This document shows positions 9,169 to 20,569 of a stretch of 37,104 nt of DNA, piece by piece. The position numbers were made by a program, and so were the translations under genes. The stretch spans positions 1-37,104 of the forward strand of contig NZ_LAJX01000100.1 in assembly GCF_000963695.1 (NCBI RefSeq), read 5' to 3'. Every line of letters starts with the position of its first letter. Position 1 is the first letter of the stretch. The notes below the pieces were generated by a model that did no database searches, was not told where the DNA came from, and worked only from the letters and a program-made list of their open reading frames with translations. This DNA comes from Methylocucumis oryzae (lineage in GTDB: Bacteria; Pseudomonadota; Gammaproteobacteria; Methylococcales; Methylomonadaceae).

Positions 9169-9819
9169 TTATCCAGCTTCTCCGGCTAAAGCAGCTCTAC
9201 TTGACAAGACCTTATCGATTAAACCATAACTGACAGCTTCATCCGGCCCTAAAAAATTATCTCTGTCGGTATCAACTTGGATTTTTTCTATAGGTTGGCC
9301 AGTGTGATGCGATAAGACTTTATTCAATTTATCCCGAATAGATAGAATTTCTCGCGCATGAATATCAATATCAGACGCTTGACCTTGATAACCGCCTAAA
9401 GGCTGGTGAATCATGATACGAGAATGAGGTAAACAATAGCGTTTGCCTTTAGTTCCGCCCGTCAACAACAACGCCCCCATGCTAGCCGCTTGTCCGATAC
9501 ACATGGTACTGACATCGGGCTTAATAAATTGCATAGTATCGTAAATTGACATACCGGCCGTCACTGAACCGCCAGGAGAATTAATATATAAGTGTATGTC
9601 TTTGTCTGGATTTTCTGATTCTAAAAACAATAACTGTGCGACAACTAAGTTAGCCATATAATCTTCGACTTGACCAACTAAAAAGATAACACGCTCTTTT
9701 AATAACCGAGAGTAAATATCAAACGAACGCTCGCCGCGTGCCGTTTGCTCAACAACAATAGGAACTAACCCACCGGCTGCTTGTGGTGGTATTAGCGAAT
9801 TTTGCAATTGTGTATACAT
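9169..9819 (-). CDS. clpP: ATP-dependent Clp protease proteolytic subunit ClpP
   Basis: Serine peptidase forming the tetradecameric barrel that partners ClpX or ClpA. It has 216 aa with the catalytic triad Ser113 ([11 protein letters not shown]), His138 (MIHQPLGG) and Asp187 (DTDRDNFL), the same spacing as E. coli ClpP. The N-terminal residues are a probable processed propeptide. The ATG is 9 bp after the tig stop, with an AAGGA site overlapping the tig end, so the two are cotranscribed. The frame is intact. Confidence 0.97.
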   Translation of the reverse strand: MYTQLQNSLIPPQAAGGLVPIVVEQTARGERSFDIYSRLLKERVIFLVGQVEDYMANLVVAQLLFLESENPDKDIHLYINSPGGSVTAGMSIYDTMQFIKPDVSTMCIGQAASMGALLLTGGTKGKRYCLPHSRIMIHQPLGGYQGQASDIDIHAREILSIRDKLNKVLSHHTGQPIEKIQVDTDRDNFLGPDEAVSYGLIDKVLSSRAALAGEAG

Positions 9820-9828
9820 GTTTAATCC

Positions 9829-11131
9829 TTACTCAGCTTGTGGTTCCATAACCGTATTAAAACTTAATATCTCTTCAGTTACTGTCGCTTGCGCCAATAA
9901 CCAGTCGACAACTTGATTTTCTAACACCATTTGCTGCACATCTTGTAAACGATTTGTATCGGCATAATACCAATTGACCACCTCTTCGGGGGTTTCATAA
10001 TTAACTGCAAGATTTTCTATCGCCGTACGAACTTTCGCATTATCAATAGTAATATTATTTACATCGATAATTTTATTAATAATTTAAGCCTAAACTCACT
10101 CTACGCTTTGCTTGGTCTTGCAGGCTATCGCGCACTCCATGCAAATCTTCTAGCTTTATTTTTTGTCGCTTGGCTGTTTCGATATAAGGCTTCATTAAAT
10201 GCTCAACCTCATTATCGACTAAGGCATTAGGCGGAGTTACAGAGATTATCTCTAACACAGCATTCATCGCTGCATCTTTAACTAATTCCTGTAATTTTTT
10301 GTTTAATTCGCGTTCCAAGTTGTTTCTAACATCTTGGCGAAATGATTCCAACGTGCCTTCTTCAATGCCAAAGCTTTTAATAAATTCCTCATTAATTTCA
10401 GGTATTACCGAAGCTTCGACAGCTTTTACTGTAAGCTCAAAGCGCGCCAATTGACCGGCTAATTTTGGCACACCGTAATCTTCAGGGAAGGTCAACTCGA
10501 ATGATTTAGCTTCACCCTCAGCTAATCCAATTAAATTATCCTCAAAGCCTGGAATCATTTTTCCGTCGCCTATACCTATTGTATAGTCTTGTATGAGACC
10601 ATTAGTAAAGTTTTCTCCCTCTGCTTCACCTGAAAAATCAATGATAATACGGTCGCCTGCTTGAGAAGCACGTTCAACTTTATTCCAAGTAACCCTTTGT
10701 AACTTTAATTTTTCCAACATAGCATCAATATCAGCTTCTTCAACTGTAGCGACGGGGCGTGTCACGCGTAGTTGGGCCAAATTATCTAACGAAATGTCAG
10801 GATAAACTTCAAATGTAGCGACATATCTAAACCCGTCGGCGTCGTACGATGCGTCTATATGTGGATAACTAGCAGGCTCTAGCGCTTCATTTTTAAGCGC
10901 TTCGGGATAGGTGGATTGGATTAAGTCATTAGATATTTCTTCACGAACTTTAGAATCATATAGTTTCTTTACTATATGCTGAGGCGCTTTACCTGGACGA
11001 AAGCCATCGACTCTAACGTGGCGCGCTAATGCTTTTAAGCGTTGAGCCATCTTTTCTTGCACGACTGATTCTGGAACGCTTACGGTCATTTTACGGCTTA
11101 ACTCGGATGTCTTTTCGACAATAACTTGCAT
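9829..11131 (-). CDS. tig: Trigger factor (one-base frameshift near C-terminus)
   Basis: Ribosome-associated chaperone and peptidyl-prolyl isomerase. The N-terminal ribosome-binding domain includes the signature loop GFRPGKAP. The FKBP-like domain follows (about residues 150-245; DRIIIDFSGEAEGENF and TFPEDYGVPKLAGQLARFEL). The rest is the helical chaperone domain. The frame breaks at 10083-10085, where one extra T on the + strand produces an early stop. With it removed the protein continues (LGLIINKIIDVNNITIDNAK and onward) to a stop at 9829-9831, about 433 aa, the family length. It is the first protein gene of tig-clpP-clpX and lies 82 bp downstream of tRNA-Leu. Confidence 0.93.
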
Positions 11132-11213
11132 GTCTAATCCTCTCGGGTATTTAAAGGGGCTTGGACCGGAATACGGCAGGCACTAGGGGTAAGATTTATT
11201 GGCATGAACAGGA

Positions 11214-11297
<84 letters not shown>

Positions 11298-11312
11298 AAC
11301 TTAAGAACGGCA

Positions 11313-11340
11313 ATTGTATATGTTTTTTGCAACGAGACAA
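11313..11340 (-). promoter_or_regulatory. Putative sigma-70 promoter of tRNA-Leu/tig
   Basis: On the - strand, TTGTCT (11340-11335) and TACAAT (11318-11313) are separated by 16 bp, placing a start site near 11305, a few bases before the mature tRNA 5' end. Confidence 0.4.
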
Positions 11341-11670
11341 AGATAAAAATTACATGTTTATTAAATTTTGAAGCTAATCTCATTGCTTTTCAACTCAATA
11401 TTAACCTCTTTAGCCCTACCTGCTCAAGCCAACCAATATCAACTAAATACTTGTTATTTAATTAATTTTAATCACACAATAATAAAATTAAAACCTACAA
11501 TATCGCTATGTTAACTCAGATAAAAATAGCTTTACACAGCCTTAGAAAGCAAACGATTCCGACATTTTTAGCGAATAGCTAACTTTATTAACTAAAGTCT
11601 AATCAAGCTTATAGCTAAACCTGTGAGCTGTTGCTATTATTTCAGAATTTCAATCATTCAGATTGGCATC
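11341..11670. other. Intergenic region, no gene recognised
   Basis: An AT-rich divergent region between tRNA-Leu and the cyclic-di-GMP gene. It presumably holds the promoter of the latter. I see no convincing ORF, RNA gene or repeat in it. An in-frame GTG at 11623 could extend the next gene by 16 residues, but those residues do not look like the family N-terminus. Confidence 0.5.
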
Positions 11671-14600
11671 ATGGTGCGACTTACACTTTTTTTAACCTTT
11701 GCCTATTTCGTATGTGGTTATCTAGGCGAACTCATTTCTATTCCACCGAGTGAAGCAAGCCCTATATGGCCAGCCGCAGGCTTAGCGCTTGCAGCCATCT
11801 TTGTTTATGGTCCACGCGCACTATTAGGTGTATGGTTAGGCGCATTCCTCGTACAAATCTATACTTTTCTCAATACAACAAGTGTAAGCGCTAGCTTAGC
11901 ATCATTAAGTTTAGGCGCCATAGTCAGTTCTGGCGCAACATTACAAGCGTTTGTGGGCGCATGGCTAGCCAAACAGGGGCTTCATGGCGATAATGGCCTA
12001 GTCTTAGACCGCAATATTGTTAGATTTTTACTGATTACCGGCCCTTTCAGTTGCACGGTTTCCGCCAGCATAGGTATTGCAGCGTTACATGTGCTCGATA
12101 TTGTCAGTGGAGATACCACATTAGAATGGTTGATTTGGTGGTGCGGTGACTCGCTAGGCGTTATGATTTTTGCGCCTATTTTGCTATGCTTCATCGGCAC
12201 ACCTACCCAGCAATGGCGAACCCGCATTAATTCGATTGCCTGGCCTGTCACATTATTGCTGTTAATATTGCTAGTATTGTTTTATATAGAAAACCAGCAA
12301 GAGCATAAGCGAATTAGCACACTATTCACTGAACGCGTTAATTTATTGCATAATGCGCTACAGAATGAAGCCAATCGCTTAATCGACACGAACCAAACAC
12401 TCAAAGCGTTATTCGAAAGCTCTTCTGATGTTACGGCGCTGGAGTTTAAACATTTCACTGCTAATTTCTTAAAAGATGATAAAGACATCTTAGCCATGGA
12501 ATGGCTACCTCGTATCAGCAAAAACTTGCCATCGATAGAGCCTTATCGTCAACCCCAAGCAATTAATAGTAGCGATTTTTTCCCTATTACTTATATCGAG
12601 CCTAGAAACGGCAATGAAACGGCACTAGGATTCAATACCTTAAGCATTACAGAGCGTGCACAAGCTATACAAAACCTCTTAGATACAGCAAAAACCGTCT
12701 TATCAACAACGCATAGCCTCAAAGAAAATGCCAACAAACACATGGGGGTTGTTTTGTTTTCGCCTGTTTATAAGGGCTATCCATTCTTAGAAAATAAGCG
12801 TCAACGCAACCAAAACATAATAGGCCTTGTCGCTAGCGTCTTATTAATAGACCAAAAATTTAGCGCTATTAAGCAGCAATATAGCCAATTAGACTTATCG
12901 CTAAAAATTGTCGACGACAATACAATTTTGTTTGACGATAATACGAGTAACAACTTATTTGACTTAGTATTCCCAAGACTAGAACGCACACAGAGCCTAC
13001 AGTTTGCTGACCGTCTATTGGCTATTACCTATACCGCAACCCCACAATTTTTCTCATGGAGTACCTGGTGGTTAATGATAGCGAGCTTATTACTCGTCAG
13101 CCTAATAGAGTTAGGACTGTTAATGTTGACAGGACGCACGCTACAAATTGAGGATATTGTTAAGCTACGCACGCGAGAATTAGAGCAAGAAATAAACGAG
13201 CGCAAAAAAATCATTCAACGTCGTAATGACCACAATCAAGTACTACAGTCGATTGTTAGCTCAACATCGCTCTCTAATGTCTTAAGCGCTATTGTTCGAA
13301 TTGTCGAAGCTAATTACCCTGATAGCTTATGCTCTATCTTAATTTTAGACGAAACCGGTGAGTGTTTTAGCCAAATCATTGCACCCAGTATGCCTGAAGC
13401 TTATATTTCCTCTACCCCAAACACCAAAGTAGGCATGAATGCAGGCAGTTGCCATACAGCTGCATTTATAGGTGAACGCATTATTGCCGAAGATATTACC
13501 AAGCATTCTGAGTGGCAAAACTATTTAATGGTAGCAGAGCTAGCTCATGTACAAAGTTGTGTCTCCGAGCCTATTTTATCGTCTAAAGGCAAAGTCTTAG
13601 GCTCGTTTTCGATTTACCACCGTACACCTTATTACCCAAATGCTGTATTGTTAGAAGAAATCAAGGAATATACTCAATTAGTCAGCATTGCGATTGAAAA
13701 GAAACTCAGTGAAGAGCAAATATTTCAGCTCGCTTTTTTTGATTCGCTAACAAGCTTACCTAACCGTCGACTCTTTCTTGATAGACTGGAACAAATTTAT
13801 TCTAAATCTACGCGTCATAACAACGGCACCGCCCTACTCTATTTAGACCTTGACCATTTCAAAACGCTTAATGATTCTCTCGGTCATGATGTAGGCGATG
13901 AATTGCTCGTACAAGTCGCGGAGCGCTTAACATCTTGTATACGCGATGAAGACACTGTATCGCGGCTAGGCGGCGACGAATTTGTCTTATTAGTGAATGA
14001 CCATGACCCAGAAAGTAGCGCTAATTTATTCGAGTTATCGCTCACTGTCGCCCAGCGTGTACAGACTTCACTACTCGCGCCATTTCAACTTAAAGGCTAT
14101 GTTCACCATATCAGTTCCAGTATAGGCATCACATTATTAGAAACTGGGACTAGCAACACCGCACTTACCCCTGTTGATTTATTAAAACAAGCCGATACCG
14201 CGATGTATCATGCTAAGCAAAAAGGCCGCAACACCATTAGCTTCTATAATGAGGAAATGCAACAACGTGCCGATCAGCGCTTACAGCTAGAACAAGATAT
14301 TAGAATCGCCTTATCCCACAACCAATTTTTATTACACTATCAACCTCAGTTTGATGATAAAGGTGAATTGATAGGTGCAGAAGCATTAATTCGCTGGCAC
14401 CACCCAGAAAAAGGTATGATGCCACCCGACCAATTCATTCCCGTTGCCGAAGAAACTGGGTTAATCTTAGCCATAGGCGATTGGGTATTGCGAGAAGCCT
14501 GTAGCCAATTGCAAAAATGGCAAACCTTGCCGCATTTAGCGGTTAATGTTTGCCCAAAAGAGTTTCATCAAAATCAATTTGAAGAAAATCTTATCAATAT

Positions 14601-15028
14601 CTTACAAGAATATAATATTGCTGCATCCCGGTTGATGCTGGAAATTACCGAAGGCATCATCATAGACAACATCCATGAAAGCATTAACAAACTACAAACG
14701 CTAAAAGACTTAGGCGTAAGAATATCAATTGACGACTTTGGCACGGGATATTCATCCCTATCTTATTTAAAAAAAATTGCCTATTAGCCAATTAAAAATA
14801 GATAAAAGTTTTGTACGGGAAATTAACACAGACCCAAATGACACCGTGATTGTCGCCACTATCATTTCTATGGCGTCTCATTTGGGCTTATCCGTTATTG
14901 CGGAAGGCGTTGAAAACAATAGCCAATTACAATTTTTAAATACCAACCAGTGTTGTGGTTATCAAGGCTACCTGCTAGGCAAACCGTTACCAGAAATTGA
15001 ATTCACCCAAAAATATCTCCAACGTTAA
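11671..15028 (+). CDS. MASE1-CHASE-GAF-GGDEF-EAL cyclic-di-GMP enzyme (one-base frameshift)
   Basis: A membrane sensor likely to make and/or degrade cyclic-di-GMP. In order: a MASE1 multi-helix membrane domain (about 1-220; IPPSEASPIWPAAGLALA); a CHASE-like extracytoplasmic domain (about 220-460) closed by another helix; a coiled-coil linker; a GAF domain (about 510-670; PNTKVGMNAGSCHTAA); a GGDEF domain with GGDEF at 767-771 and an RxxD inhibitory site (RDED) five residues before it; and an EAL domain with EAL at 904-906, DDFGTGYSS and AEGVE. A run of eight A at 14769-14776 breaks the frame within the EAL domain. With seven A it reads SYLKKLPISQLKIDKSFV and ends at 15028, about 1118 aa. ATG 11671 gives the best MASE1 start. 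Both catalytic motifs are intact, so activity could be dual. Confidence 0.88.
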
Positions 15029-15032
15029 TCAC

Positions 15033-15329
15033 ATGCAATGTCGTATCGGTTGTGGCGCTTGTTGTATTGCGCCGTCTATATCTTCCCCTCTTCCTTTACA
15101 CCCTAAAGGTAAACCTGCAGCACAACGGTGTTTACACTTGGATGCCGACAATTTATGCTCACTTTTTGGTCACACAAATCGTCCTACTGTATGCCAAAAT
15201 TTCCAAGCGACACTCGATGTCTGTGGTAGTCATCGCGACCAAGCGCTGACTCTATTAACTGAATGGGAGTTATTAACCGCACCTACCGCTAAAAAGCTTA
15301 GCGTTACCTGCACCCGTTATGACAACTAA
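15033..15329 (+). CDS. YkgJ family zinc/iron-chelating protein
   Basis: A small cysteine-rich protein (98 aa from ATG 15033) of the YkgJ/CxxCxxCC family. The metal-binding signature is C3, C7, C10, C11 (QCRIGCGACC), followed by the family segments CLHLDADNLCSLF and RPTVCQNFQ. The start lies 4 bp after the reconstructed stop of the cyclic-di-GMP gene and the 3' end overlaps the next gene by 11 bp, suggesting one transcript. A TTG 36 bp upstream is possible but less likely. Its biochemical role is not established. Confidence 0.82.
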   Translation: MQCRIGCGACCIAPSISSPLPLHPKGKPAAQRCLHLDADNLCSLFGHTNRPTVCQNFQATLDVCGSHRDQALTLLTEWELLTAPTAKKLSVTCTRYDN

Positions 15330-16479
15330 ACTTACTTTTCGCTTTGTTGATGCCATAGAGCAGATTAATGCTACCGAATGGAATACATTAGCAGGCAGTG
15401 ATTACCCGTTTATTCGCCATGAATTCCTGTCTTCATTAGAACAAACAGGTTGCCTATCTAGCGCTACAGGATGGCAACCCGTGCATCTAATAGCATCTTG
15501 CGAGACTCAACTTGTCGCTGCAATGCCGCTCTATCTAAAAGGCCACTCGCGTGGCGAATACGTTTTTGACCAAGCCTGGGCTAGAGCTTATCAACAACAT
15601 GGATTTGCCTATTACCCAAAACTGGTCACTGCGATTCCCTTTACCCCATGCCAAGGGCCGCGTATTCTTGTTGAGGCATCGGCAGATAAAAAAACGGTCA
15701 TTGCCGGATTATTAAACGAAATAAAAGCCTTTGCTGAACAACACCAACTCTCTTCTTGGCATTGCCTATTCCCAAACCCAACGCAACTCAGCATATTACA
15801 AGACGCCTCTCTTCTTATTCGAGAAGATGTTCAGTTTCAATGGCTTAATCAAAATTACCGTGATTTTGATGATTTTTTGGCCAATTTAACCTCAGCAAAG
15901 CGTAAAATGGTCAAACGCGAACGCCGAAAATTAACCGAACAAGGTATAGAATTGTTTCAGCTCAGAGGCGATGAACTCACCGAACAACAATGGCAAATAT
16001 TTTTTCAGTTTTATGCGTTAACCTATCTTAAAAAAGCATCTAACCCTTATTTAAATTTAAAGTGTTTCCAAGCCTTTGCGAACACACTAGGCGCCCAGAT
16101 GCTGGTGATATTTGCCAAAAAAAACGCTGACTATGTTGGAGCAGCACTCAGCTTCATAGGTCATGATACGCTCTATGGACGTTACTGGGGCTGCTACGAA
16201 GAATACAACGCTTTACACTTTGAGGCATGTTATTACCAAGGCATTGAGTATTGCATACAACATAAACTCGCTCGCTTTGATTCAGGTGCACAAGGCGAAC
16301 ATAAAATCGCACGTGGCTTTACGCCCATCACAACTTATTCAACACATTGGCTAAGAGACTCAACATTTCATGCCGCTATAAACGATTTCCTAACCCGGGA
16401 AAAACTAGCCGTAAACGCTTATAAAAACGATGCGGCACATTATTTACCCTACAAAAACAAACGTGAAACCCCTCACTAA
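15319..16479 (+). CDS. GNAT/FemAB-like protein of the DUF482 (COG3146) family
   Basis: A 386-aa cytoplasmic protein with the family marks [12 protein letters not shown] near the N-terminus, [16 protein letters not shown] in the middle and [20 protein letters not shown] toward the C-terminus, then [17 protein letters not shown]. This family is annotated as a predicted N-acyltransferase with a double GNAT-like fold related to FemAB. It has been named for peptidoglycan biosynthesis, but substrate and role are unproven. It overlaps the YkgJ gene by 11 bp and is followed 20 bp later by rubredoxin. Confidence 0.82.
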   Translation: MTTKLTFRFVDAIEQINATEWNTLAGSDYPFIRHEFLSSLEQTGCLSSATGWQPVHLIASCETQLVAAMPLYLKGHSRGEYVFDQAWARAYQQHGFAYYPKLVTAIPFTPCQGPRILVEASADKKTVIAGLLNEIKAFAEQHQLSSWHCLFPNPTQLSILQDASLLIREDVQFQWLNQNYRDFDDFLANLTSAKRKMVKRERRKLTEQGIELFQLRGDELTEQQWQIFFQFYALTYLKKASNPYLNLKCFQAFANTLGAQMLVIFAKKNADYVGAALSFIGHDTLYGRYWGCYEEYNALHFEACYYQGIEYCIQHKLARFDSGAQGEHKIARGFTPITTYSTHWLRDSTFHAAINDFLTREKLAVNAYKNDAAHYLPYKNKRETPH

Positions 16480-16499
16480 AATCCTATAGGCTTATTATC

Positions 16500-16670
16500 A
16501 TGACTGAATACAAAAAGTATCAATGCGATGTATGTGGACATATTTATGACGAAGCAGAAGGCGACCCTGAAAACGATATTGCGCCCGGTACGCTATGGGC
16601 TGATGTCCCCGACGATTGGCGCTGCCCAGAATGTGGCGTAGGCAAAGACGATTTTGAACTAATGCCGTAA
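16500..16670 (+). CDS. Rubredoxin
   Basis: A 56-aa electron carrier with one iron bound by four cysteines, C9, C12, C42 and C45 (CDVCG and CPECG). The conserved stretch between the pairs includes [11 protein letters not shown] and the aromatic WADVPDDW. It begins 20 bp after the DUF482 gene. Typical partners are rubredoxin reductase, alkane hydroxylases or peroxide/superoxide reductases, none of which is adjacent, so its partner here is unknown. Confidence 0.95.
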   Translation: MTEYKKYQCDVCGHIYDEAEGDPENDIAPGTLWADVPDDWRCPECGVGKDDFELMP

Positions 16671-16680
16671 CCCAGTTCTA

Positions 16681-16707
16681 ACACCGTGATGATTAACGTC
16701 ACGGTGT
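16681..16707 (+). terminator. Hairpin after rubredoxin, possible terminator
   Basis: A perfect 9-bp stem, ACACCGTGA (16681-16689) with TCACGGTGT (16699-16707), 10 bp after the rubredoxin stop. Only a weak T-containing tail follows, so termination efficiency is uncertain. Confidence 0.5.
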
Positions 16708-16747
16708 GTTAAACAGCTTCCCCTTTGATTCTACGCCTTCAATCTCT

Positions 16748-17377
16748 ATGAAAATCCATTTACCGTGTTTAAGCTTACTGGTGTTTTTATGCTTAGCCTC
16801 GCCATTAACGCACGCTACAGAATCCCCTATACAACAATTAAAGGCTTTTTTAGCCGCGACAAAATCACTAACGGCCGATTTTAAACAAGTCAGCTTAAAT
16901 GAATCAGGCACACCCACTCAAACCAGCTATGGTGAATTTTTCTTGCAACGTCCAGGGAAATTCCGCTGGAATTACCAAAAACCGTATCTACAACAAATAA
17001 TTGCGCTATCAGGTAAAGTATGGTTTTACGACCAAGACTTAGAGCAAGTCACGATAAAAAAATTGGATGAATCGGTAGGCTCGACGCCTGCGTTATTGCT
17101 TAGCGGTGATATTTCGCTAGAAAACAATTATACCGTCGACGAGCAAGGCAACGATGATGGCATTACCTGGTTAAGACTCATCCCTAAAAACGACCAAAGC
17201 AGTTTCAAATATTTGTTAATAGGGCTAAGCAACGGCGAATTAAGCGGCATGGAATTAAACGATAACTTTGGTCAACTCACGCGCATTTATTTTTCTAATC
17301 TCAAACATAATACCCCGATAAAACCCGACCTATTTGAGTTTAAAACCCCAGCCGGTGCTGATGTTTTTTCAGAATAA
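16748..17377 (+). CDS. lolA: Outer-membrane lipoprotein carrier protein LolA
   Basis: Periplasmic chaperone that shuttles lipoproteins from LolCDE to LolB in the outer membrane. ATG 16748 gives 209 aa with a clear signal peptide (MKIHLPCLSLLVFLCLASPL, cleavage probably after THA). The mature part has the LolA pattern: LTADFKQ, GEFFLQRPGKFRWNYQKPY, KVWFYDQDLEQVTIKKLD and PALLLSGD. An in-frame ATG 42 bp upstream would add residues before the signal peptide and is less likely. rarA starts 9 bp downstream, the conserved lolA-rarA pairing of gammaproteobacteria, though serS does not follow here. Confidence 0.93.
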   Translation: MKIHLPCLSLLVFLCLASPLTHATESPIQQLKAFLAATKSLTADFKQVSLNESGTPTQTSYGEFFLQRPGKFRWNYQKPYLQQIIALSGKVWFYDQDLEQVTIKKLDESVGSTPALLLSGDISLENNYTVDEQGNDDGITWLRLIPKNDQSSFKYLLIGLSNGELSGMELNDNFGQLTRIYFSNLKHNTPIKPDLFEFKTPAGADVFSE

Positions 17378-17386
17378 CCACGCTTC

Positions 17387-18712
17387 ATGTTTGCTCAAGA
17401 CTTATTAAAACCACTCGCTGACCGCCTAAGACCGCACTCTCTCGAGCGCTATATCGGTCAACAACATTTACTAAGCCCAGGTAAGCCGCTATACCATGCG
17501 ATTTTAAAGGGTCGTTTACATTCGATGATTTTATGGGGCCCACCCGGTACCGGTAAAACCACGCTTGCACAAATCATCGCTCGGCATTCAGAAGCCGAAC
17601 TCATGCCTATTTCAGCCGTATTAGCCGGGGTAAAAGAAATACGAGAAGCGGTTGCCCAAGCCAAATATTTACAAACCAGTCAACAACGTCGCACGGTATT
17701 ATTTGTCGATGAAGTCCATCGCTTCAATAAATCCCAGCAAGATGCATTTTTGCCTCATGTCGAAGATGGTACGGTTTATTTTATTGGTGCAACCACTGAA
17801 AACCCATCGTTTGCGTTAAATAATGCTTTATTGTCCAGAGCCCGTGTCTATGTCCTGAACGCATTGACAGAAAATGACTTACTCAGCGTAATTGATAATG
17901 CGCTAAATGACAGTGAAGTCGGCTTAAGTCACCAGGTCGAGATACCAGCCGCTATCCGCAAACAATTTGCCCACGCTGCGGATGGCGACGCCCGTCGTTT
18001 ATTGAATTTGATAGAACTCGCTGCTGAACTCGCCTTAGCACAGCAACAACACGTTATTACTGAAGAATTAGCCGCCGCTATTCTGACCTCGAGCAATAAG
18101 CGCTTCGATAAACAAGGCGAGGAGTTTTACAATCAAATCTCTGCGTTGCATAAATCGGTACGCGGTAGCGCACCGGATGCCGCCTTATACTGGCTATGTC
18201 GAATGCTAGATGCTGGCTGTGATCAAGCTTACTTAGCAAGACGTATCGTACGCATGGCGTCTGAAGACATAGGCAATGCTGATCCGCGCGGCTTACAGTT
18301 AGCGCTTAATGCCTGGGAAGCACAGCAAAAACTCGGCAGCCCTGAAGGTGAACTGGCATTAGCCCAAGCCGTTGTCTATCTTGCTTGCGCACCTAAGAGC
18401 AATGCGGTCTACAATGCCTATAACCAAGCCATGCAAGCCGCCAAGCACTATGGTAGCCTAGAGGTACCGCTACATTTGCGCAATGCACCGACGACATTGA
18501 TGAAAAATCTTGATTACGGCAAAACCTACCGTTACGCCCATGACGAGCCAGAAGCGTATGCCGCCGGGGAAAATTATTTACCAGAGCCTCTCTCCGGCAC
18601 ACGCTTTTACTGCCCCGTCGAGCGCGGTTTAGAAATCAAAATTAATGCGAAATTAAAGCATTTGCGTGAACTAGATAACGACTATCGCAATAAAATGCCA
18701 AACAAACTGTAA
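17387..18712 (+). CDS. rarA: Replication-associated recombination protein RarA (MgsA) AAA+ ATPase
   Basis: AAA+ ATPase of the RarA/WRNIP1/Mgs1 family that acts at stalled replication forks. It has 441 aa with Walker A GPPGTGKT at 51-58, Walker B LFVDEVHRF (D108, E109) and sensor motif FIGATTENPSFALNNALLSR. The C-terminal tetramerisation region holds DAALYWLCRMLDAG and DYGKTYRYAHDEPEAYAAGE. The frame is intact. It is translated just downstream of lolA. Confidence 0.95.
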   Translation: MFAQDLLKPLADRLRPHSLERYIGQQHLLSPGKPLYHAILKGRLHSMILWGPPGTGKTTLAQIIARHSEAELMPISAVLAGVKEIREAVAQAKYLQTSQQRRTVLFVDEVHRFNKSQQDAFLPHVEDGTVYFIGATTENPSFALNNALLSRARVYVLNALTENDLLSVIDNALNDSEVGLSHQVEIPAAIRKQFAHAADGDARRLLNLIELAAELALAQQQHVITEELAAAILTSSNKRFDKQGEEFYNQISALHKSVRGSAPDAALYWLCRMLDAGCDQAYLARRIVRMASEDIGNADPRGLQLALNAWEAQQKLGSPEGELALAQAVVYLACAPKSNAVYNAYNQAMQAAKHYGSLEVPLHLRNAPTTLMKNLDYGKTYRYAHDEPEAYAAGENYLPEPLSGTRFYCPVERGLEIKINAKLKHLRELDNDYRNKMPNKL

Positions 18713-19137
18713 CAACATAGCCTATTGAATTTTAATGCCATACCAATAATCGTGTTGCTCAAAATAACTAATCAAGCACACCCTTAATTAAACCTTAAGT
18801 TAAATAAAGATAATGCGTTGTAAACACTCTCCTCTAACTCAATCCATCATTAAGGTAATTAATCACATACACTGTAAAAACCATTTTGTTAAATATATCC
18901 GCTAGATAAAAAACAAAATTCATCTATCATTAACATTTAAATCATAAAGATAGGATACACTTATCATGCAATTTCTATCTTTGTTGATTTTTATCGCTGA
19001 TTATACTGACATCAGCCTTAAGAAAATTGACAATTGAAAAAGCCTAACTTACCATAACGTTTAGTCAGTTTGTAGTATGCTCTGGCTAGCGTGTGTTTTT
19101 CGCGAAACCCATATTTTTCTTAAATAGGACGTATCCA
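18713..19137. other. Intergenic region, promoter area only
   Basis: About 425 bp of AT-rich sequence between rarA and the exported protein gene. I see no ORF with protein-like character, no tRNA and no strong terminator after rarA. A plausible promoter for the downstream gene is listed separately; the resulting leader would be about 75 nt long. Confidence 0.5.
19027..19055 (+). promoter_or_regulatory. Putative sigma-70 promoter of the exported protein gene
   Basis: A consensus TTGACA (19027-19032), a 17-bp spacer and TACCAT (19050-19055), about 80 bp before the ATG. The -35 box is perfect; the -10 box matches TATAAT at four of six positions. Confidence 0.4.
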
Positions 19138-20560
19138 ATGAAATTAGTTAAACAAACCTTAATGGCAACAGCAGTCGCATCCGCCCTATTGGCAAATCAT
19201 TCAGCCATGGCATTGTGGACAGATGGTTCAACCACTACAAGAACGGTTATTATCCAATCAACTGCTAACGTGACGGGTATTCCGGCAAATGCTAATAATG
19301 CAACGTTTGCATTAACCACCGCTCCGCAACAATCGTTAACCGTCAACGACCAAGTTATCTTTACCTTAACTGGCGGCGCTAAATTCACTGGCGTTCCTAT
19401 ATTAACATCAAGCGTTGCAGGTGCTGCCTTTGCGTTTGACGGTTTTTTTGAAGCTGACGGCGTAACATCTGCAACCTCTGGTCCTGTCATTAAATTCCGT
19501 GCAACTGATGGTTTAACTGTTGCTGGCTCTACAATCAGCTTAAATACCACTAGCAATATCTTTAATTTGTCAGGCGTAACTGCAGGTACGAATGTTGATT
19601 TAAGCATCACAACTAGAAACGTTGTAGGTAATATTATTAACAGCATTAACAACTTACCATTAGCGGGTCAATCAACTTCAGACGGTCTTGTGCCTTTATT
19701 CGTAGGCTCAAAACTTATTGTCTTGCACGGGCGCACAAGTTGTATCACAAGCCAACACAGCTGAAGTCACTCAAGGCTTCAAACTGTTCAATGACGGCTT
19801 TACTCCAGTAATTGGTGATGCATTAACCTACACCACTGCTAGCAATGCTGCATCTCCAGCAGTGCCAATCGCTGCCAACAAAATTGTTTACAAAATCGTT
19901 GGTGACTTTAACGGCGTTACAACTGTAACCGCTACTGGCGTAACAGGCAGCAATAACGCAGGTTCTACAACCGGCGGCACAGTAGGTCAATTCTTAATCA
20001 ATGCGGCTAAAACTGAAGCGTATGCGACTAACACCGTCGACCTTGCTGGTGGTTCATCATTAGCATTGGCACCGCAATTCACAATTGACGGTACTACATC
20101 TCAACCGGCTCGTAGCTTCACTTTAACAACAAGCGTGTTACAAGATACTGTTAACTTATGGACAGCTCACGATGTTGCTTGCGACGCAGCTAGCTATACT
20201 ATTAACCGTAACGGCAGCTCGTTCTTGACTAACTTTGTGGGTTCTGCCAACAAAATCAGAATTACTGACGTAAGCGGTAACATTCCAGCCGGTAGCGGTA
20301 AAATCACTGTATTGGCTTGGAGCGCATCAGGCGCTCTTGTACCATTAGCATCAGGTTCAACTTTTGCTATCGTACCTTTAGCTTCTCGTCAAACTCGTGT
20401 CATTAACGGCGCTGATCTTAATGCTGCATATCCTGGCGCAATTCACTTCGAATTCGCTGTTGAAAGCCCAGCCATCGAAGCGACAGGCCAAAAAATCGTC
20501 AACGGTGCTGTTGTTTCAACTGAAACTTACACTAACAAAACAGCGTTTGGTGCTATCTAA
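19138..20560 (+). CDS. Exported beta-rich protein of unknown function, possibly S-layer-like (one-base frameshift)
   Basis: I do not recognise a family. ATG 19138 gives a classic signal peptide (MKLVKQTLMATAVASALLAN, cleavage probably after AMA). The mature protein is rich in Thr, Ala, Asn, Val, Gly and Ser, with alternating hydrophobic/polar strands and very few cysteines (for example SCTGAQ and DVACDAA), as in secreted surface proteins. The frame breaks near 19713-19718 by one extra base; joined, the protein reads FVGSKLLSCTGAQVVSQ and ends at 20560, about 473 aa. A near-consensus promoter upstream and two strong terminators downstream suggest a monocistronic, possibly well-expressed gene. 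An S-layer or matrix protein is a guess from composition only. Confidence 0.65.
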
Positions 20561-20569
20561 TATCGCCTA

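Noticed and set aside
11623-11670. GTG 11623 as the start of the cyclic-di-GMP gene
   Set aside because: The extra 16 residues do not resemble MASE1 N-termini, and no better ribosome binding site supports them than for ATG 11671.
15052-15249. A 65-codon frame inside the YkgJ gene
   Set aside because: It is an overlapping out-of-frame shadow; the cysteine signature is in the other frame.
18966-19037. A 23-codon hydrophobic frame upstream of the exported protein
   Set aside because: It has no ribosome binding site, overlaps the putative promoter and is too short to support.
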